From Martelella endophytica (GTDB lineage Bacteria; Pseudomonadota; Alphaproteobacteria; Rhizobiales; Rhizobiaceae): a DNA stretch of 64,000 bases. The notes beneath the pieces were generated by a model. The model was not told where the DNA came from, made no database searches, and saw nothing but the letters and a program-made list of their open reading frames with translations. Positions 61,068 through 64,000 of the stretch are shown here, piece by piece; position 1 is the first letter of the stretch, and each line of letters opens with the position of its first letter. A program made the translations under genes and the position numbers. The stretch is taken from the NCBI RefSeq assembly GCF_000960975.1, contig NZ_CP010803.1, positions 1,453,944 to 1,517,943 on the forward strand, in the 5' to 3' direction.

Positions 61068-61832
61068 TCAGGGCTTCACGGCATGCAGGCGCGCCATGTG
61101 GCGCAAGCGTTCGTCGCGCAGCAGGTTGCGGTAGCGTTCGAGGCTGCCCTTGAGGTGATCGCGCATCGCGTCGCGCGCGCCCTGTTCGTCGCCGCTCGAA
61201 ATGGCAATGATGATCCGCTCATGCTCCTTGATCAGCAGGCTGCGATAGGCGACTTCGCCGCCCTCGTCGGTCTCGACGATCTGTCCCGTCTGCGGAATGA
61301 TCGCCTTGCCCTGCATCTCCAGGAAGGTCGCAAACAGCGGATTGTTGGTGGCGCGGGCAATGGCGGTGTGGAGCCCGATATCGGCCTCGCTCCAGGCCTT
61401 GCCGTCGTGCCGGCCGGCAATGCCGGCGGCGTGGCGCTCGAAGATTTCCTCTTCCTGTGCCGGCGAACGGCGCAGCGCCGCAAGCCCGGCAGCCTCGATT
61501 TCGAGCGGCGTGCGGGCCTCGAGGATTTCGAGCGAAGTATAAATCCGTTCCTGGTCGACGCTCGGATGGGTGCGCTTGAAGGCAAAGCCGATCGGATCGA
61601 GCACGAAGACGCCGGCGCCCTGGCGCGGCTCGACGAGGCCATCGGACCTCAAAGCCGCCACTGCCTCGCGCACCACCGTGCGGGAAACGCCATGGTCCTG
61701 GGTCAGTTGCGCCTCGCTCGGCAGCTTGTCGCCGGGCTGGAAGGTGCCGTCGAGTATGGAGCGCCTCAGGGCCTCGCTAACCTTCGAGACCAGCGTTCCC
61801 GTCGAATTGCGGCTGGCTGTCTGCGTTGCCAC
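61068..61832 (-). CDS. FadR/FCD-type GntR regulator
   Basis: 254 residues from a GTG at 61832 with AAGGGG eight bases upstream. HTH VSKVSEALRRSILDGTFQPG, LPSEAQLTQDHGVSRTVVREA, GAGVFVLDPIGFAF; the FCD domain follows with SEADIGLHTAIARATNNPLF and KEHERIIIAISSGDEQGARD (metal positions D and H present). UxuR/LgoR-like regulators of this type control uronate or polysaccharide genes. It is downstream (125 bases) of the heparinase-like operon and may regulate it; a TTGTATGAT motif at 61898 is a possible half-site. Confidence 0.83.
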   Translation of the reverse strand: MATQTASRNSTGTLVSKVSEALRRSILDGTFQPGDKLPSEAQLTQDHGVSRTVVREAVAALRSDGLVEPRQGAGVFVLDPIGFAFKRTHPSVDQERIYTSLEILEARTPLEIEAAGLAALRRSPAQEEEIFERHAAGIAGRHDGKAWSEADIGLHTAIARATNNPLFATFLEMQGKAIIPQTGQIVETDEGGEVAYRSLLIKEHERIIIAISSGDEQGARDAMRDHLKGSLERYRNLLRDERLRHMARLHAVKP

Positions 61833-61956
61833 GTTTCATCCCCTTGCCCATCAGACCATTGCGGCCACCGGCGCGTTTACCGCGCTGCGTCGAAAAATTG
61901 TATGATAAGTTGGGCTGAAATGCAATACAAGGTTCAGTATTCCCCATACAGGCGTT

Positions 61957-62745
61957 CTATGCCTCCTGGCCCCAGACCTCTATTTGCGTCAGCGCCGGGA
62001 AGGGGGAAGGGTCGTCGGCCTTGATGAGCCTTTCGAGCCGCAGCCACTCGATCGTGCGGGGGGCAAAGGCGAAGCGCTGGGCCGCCCCGGTCTTCGTCAG
62101 CGGCAGGGTTTCCCTCGTTCCGTCACTGAAGGCAATGTCCGCCGCCGTCCACCAGGCGTCGTGGGGAAAGTCGGCGCGGGTGACGAGTGCGACGGCCCCG
62201 ACGGTCACGGGTCGGCCGAAGGTCAGCGTGAAGGTCGCCTCCGGATCGGAGTTGATGCCCCAGCTGGTATAGGGCCAGAAGCCGTGATTGTCGTTGGCGC
62301 TCTCGCCGTCAATGGCGTTGCGGGCGGCAAAGGCTGCCTCGCCACGGGTCTCGACGCTGGCCGAGGCGTGCGGAAACAGGGCCTGGTTCTCGTTGTGGTC
62401 GAACGGGTTGAGGGCCAGGTTTCGGGTCGCCCCAATACTGTCGGGAAGCGCCGCGCAGGCTGCGAGGCGGTGTCGCTCGCCGGCAAAGGCGGTGGGCGCG
62501 TAGACGGTCCTGGCGTCGCCTTGCGGCACGGGCAGACAGAACCGTCCCTCCTTCATGTAAAGCGTCGCCGGTGGCAGGGCATTGTCGAGGCTGAGCGTCA
62601 GGAACGCGCCCGGCATATCGGTTTCGACGACGATGCTGTCGCCCGCTTCATAGGCCGCATCGAAGACCAGCGACAGGGCGTCGCGGCCTTGCTTGCGGGC
62701 CCGGACCGCTCCGGTCTTGTCCAGAACCGAAAGGGCAATTTCCAT
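61957..62745 (-). CDS. Unidentified protein with discoidin-like C-terminal part
   Basis: 262 residues, no signal peptide and no catalytic motif that I recognise. Residues about 105-260 (NLALNPFDHNENQALFPHAS, then ARNAIDGESANDNHGFWPYT, RPVTVGAVALVTRADFPHDA and RTIEWLRLERL) resemble the F5/8 type C or discoidin fold of carbohydrate-binding modules: an aspartate-rich loop after an ARNAIDG turn and a late QIEVWG strand. The preceding part has DAARTVYAPTAF-like beta segments. It follows the heparinase-like gene by 12 bases, so it probably acts on or binds the same polysaccharide product. Confidence 0.6.
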   Translation of the reverse strand: MEIALSVLDKTGAVRARKQGRDALSLVFDAAYEAGDSIVVETDMPGAFLTLSLDNALPPATLYMKEGRFCLPVPQGDARTVYAPTAFAGERHRLAACAALPDSIGATRNLALNPFDHNENQALFPHASASVETRGEAAFAARNAIDGESANDNHGFWPYTSWGINSDPEATFTLTFGRPVTVGAVALVTRADFPHDAWWTAADIAFSDGTRETLPLTKTGAAQRFAFAPRTIEWLRLERLIKADDPSPFPALTQIEVWGQEA

Positions 62746-62757
62746 CAGTGTCTCCCG

Positions 62758-64000
62758 TCAGTTAATCGTGAGCCTGAGCGTGTCGCCGCCCAGGGGGATG
62801 AGAACGCGGTAAAGGGTGTCCGGCCATGCGGCCCGAAGGCGCGGGTCGGCAATCGGCGCGGCTTCCATGGTGAGTGGGCCTGCGCCGTCGATTGCGATGG
62901 CGCCGGTGCCTTCGACCACGATGCGGTCTGGCTCCAGCGCCGGCATTTCGGCAAACATCAGCGACAGCGTCGCCGGCTTTTTGCCGGAGAAGCTGTCGGT
63001 GATTTCGATGCCCTTGCCCTTGATGAAGACGACGGCGCGACGGTAGGTTTCGACCTCCGCCTCGGCCGGATAGGCGCCGGCGAGCTCCATCGAGATCGAC
63101 GCTGCTTCCGGGGTGAGCGCAACGGCGACATCGCTTGCCGCAAAGGTCGCCCCATCCTTCTGCATCACGCCGCCGAAGGTCGGCAGGTTGTGCCAGGCTG
63201 ATTGCATGGTCCAGATTTCATAGCGTCGGGCAGAGAAGGTCTTGGCCGTATAGCTCTCGACGCCGACATCGACGACGAAGGGCTTGCCGTTCCTGTAGAG
63301 CGTGAAGCTGCCGGTATCGTTGTGGTTATGGCTGTCGCCATTGTCGCCGGCCTTCACCGCCAGCGCATACTGCCCGTCGCGGGCGACCATCAGTCCGATG
63401 CTCGGAAAGAAATGGTCGTCCGGGACGGGGCGCGGTCTGCCCTGGGAGGCGAGTTCGGCGGCGCTCATGGCGCCCTGCAGGCGGTAGAAAAGGTTGATCT
63501 CGTCCGGCTGATCGGGGGCGGGATCGGCGCGCCAGTCGGCGGCCGCGAAATCGGCGAGCAGATCGGAGCCGACCGCCTTGCCGAACAGATATTCGCGGGC
63601 GCCGCAGAAGCCGGCGCGAGCGGAGGAATCGGCGAAATTGAAATAGCGGTCGCCGGCAACATGCATGTAGGGAATGAACTCCGCGATGTTGCGAATCTTG
63701 TCTTCCTTCCACAGCGGCGCGAAGGCGTCCGGCGCCACATCCGCCAGGATATTCAAAGCGTTGAATAGGCAGAGGCCGGCGTGGCGATAGTAGAGCACGC
63801 CCTCCTCGCAGGCGCCGTCCTCGCCGTAATCCTTGAGGAAGCAATCGAGGCTGCCGGCGGCCTTTTCGACCACGGCGCGGCGGGTTTTGGCGTCGAAGGG
63901 GCGGAGGAAGACGGTGAGCAGCACATTCTGCGTGCACCAGGCCGTCCAGTTGTTCATCGGCTCGTCGCCATTGCCCATCCACCAGAAGTGTTCGGTGAGG
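62758..64000 (-). CDS. Heparinase II/III-like polysaccharide lyase (partial)
   Basis: At least 414 residues; the frame continues open through the window edge, and the ATG at 63978 (MGNGDEPMNN) lies inside a conserved WWMGNGDEPMNNWTAW stretch, so the true start is outside. An alpha/alpha toroid is followed by the beta-sandwich SIGLMVARDGQYALAVKAGD and DSHNHNDTGSFTLYRNGKPF, whose NHND histidine is the expected catalytic residue of heparinase II/III and oligo-alginate lyases. No signal is visible in this part. It probably cleaves uronic-acid-containing oligosaccharides by elimination. Operon with the discoidin-like gene. Confidence 0.8.
   Translation of the reverse strand, partial: LTEHFWWMGNGDEPMNNWTAWCTQNVLLTVFLRPFDAKTRRAVVEKAAGSLDCFLKDYGEDGACEEGVLYYRHAGLCLFNALNILADVAPDAFAPLWKEDKIRNIAEFIPYMHVAGDRYFNFADSSARAGFCGAREYLFGKAVGSDLLADFAAADWRADPAPDQPDEINLFYRLQGAMSAAELASQGRPRPVPDDHFFPSIGLMVARDGQYALAVKAGDNGDSHNHNDTGSFTLYRNGKPFVVDVGVESYTAKTFSARRYEIWTMQSAWHNLPTFGGVMQKDGATFAASDVAVALTPEAASISMELAGAYPAEAEVETYRRAVVFIKGKGIEITDSFSGKKPATLSLMFAEMPALEPDRIVVEGTGAIAIDGAGPLTMEAAPIADPRLRAAWPDTLYRVLIPLGGDTLRLTIN

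Noticed and set aside
61898..61930. TTGTAT/ATACAA inverted pair as FadR-type operator
   Set aside because: Arms are only six bases with a 21-base spacer; too weak to report as a site.
63955..63978. ATG at 63978 as the start of the heparinase-like gene
   Set aside because: The frame stays open to the window edge and the ATG lies inside a conserved Trp-rich stretch, so the gene is cut by the edge.

Overview
The window is a high-GC, gene-dense stretch from an alphaproteobacterium, most likely a Rhizobiales member (Rhizobium/Agrobacterium/Martelella-like; genus not resolved). This rests on the phnF/phnGHI layout, the very high density of ABC and TRAP uptake systems each paired with a local regulator, a cobalamin-riboswitch-controlled metE, and a palindrome-rich intergenic repeat of a kind I recall from rhizobia. 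I see no rRNA, tRNA, CRISPR array, phage or insertion sequence. About 57 protein genes cover nearly everything; the only gene-free stretch above 300 bases is the metE leader (6036-6646). Genes at both window edges (phnI, heparinase-like) are cut.

Layout. 1-2.7 kb: start of a C-P lyase operon (phnGHI, minus strand) with the divergent repressor phnF and a perfect operator between them. 2.8-6.6 kb: a LysR regulator, then metE behind a B12 riboswitch. 6.6-16.5 kb: an outer-membrane barrel, a cytoplasmic GH2 beta-mannosidase, an MsbA-like exporter, an amidase, a UspA protein and a BCCT betaine-type carrier. 16.6-21.2 kb: sialic acid uptake and cleavage (nanA, NanR-like regulator, siaPQM-type TRAP). 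21.2-25 kb: a ferric/phosphonate-type ABC importer. 25-29.8 kb: AbrB-family permease, AtzE/AtzG-like amidase pair, PuuE-like deacetylase and divergent LysR. 30-33.5 kb: SsuABC/TauABC-type importer plus an SDR. 33.7-38.5 kb: TRAP importer with a maleate-isomerase-like protein and an FAD monooxygenase. 38.6-44.3 kb: ThuE-like sugar ABC importer with an embedded GNAT and a divergent HutC-type regulator.

44.3-50.1 kb is the most unusual part: a five-gene operon in which two divergent 5-formyl-THF cyclo-ligase paralogs (COG0212-like) bracket an NMT1/THI5-type ABC importer with a fused double permease, next to a divergent RpiR-type regulator. 50.1-53.1 kb: a GH94-like phosphorylase and ubiX. 53.3-61 kb: an amino-sugar operon (ABC importer, nanE, BadF-type kinase, murQ) with a divergent GntR/HutC regulator and two matching blocks of direct-repeat operators. 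The end carries a FadR-type regulator, an unidentified protein and a heparinase II/III-like lyase, suggesting polysaccharide use.

Across the window, regulators are divergent from their transport operons and inverted or direct repeats lie in the shared intergenic gaps. Every binding-protein gene followed by a real intercistronic gap has a perfect GC-rich stem-loop 10-16 bases after its stop codon, which may set the binding-protein to permease expression ratio. Many genes within operons overlap by 1, 4 or more bases.
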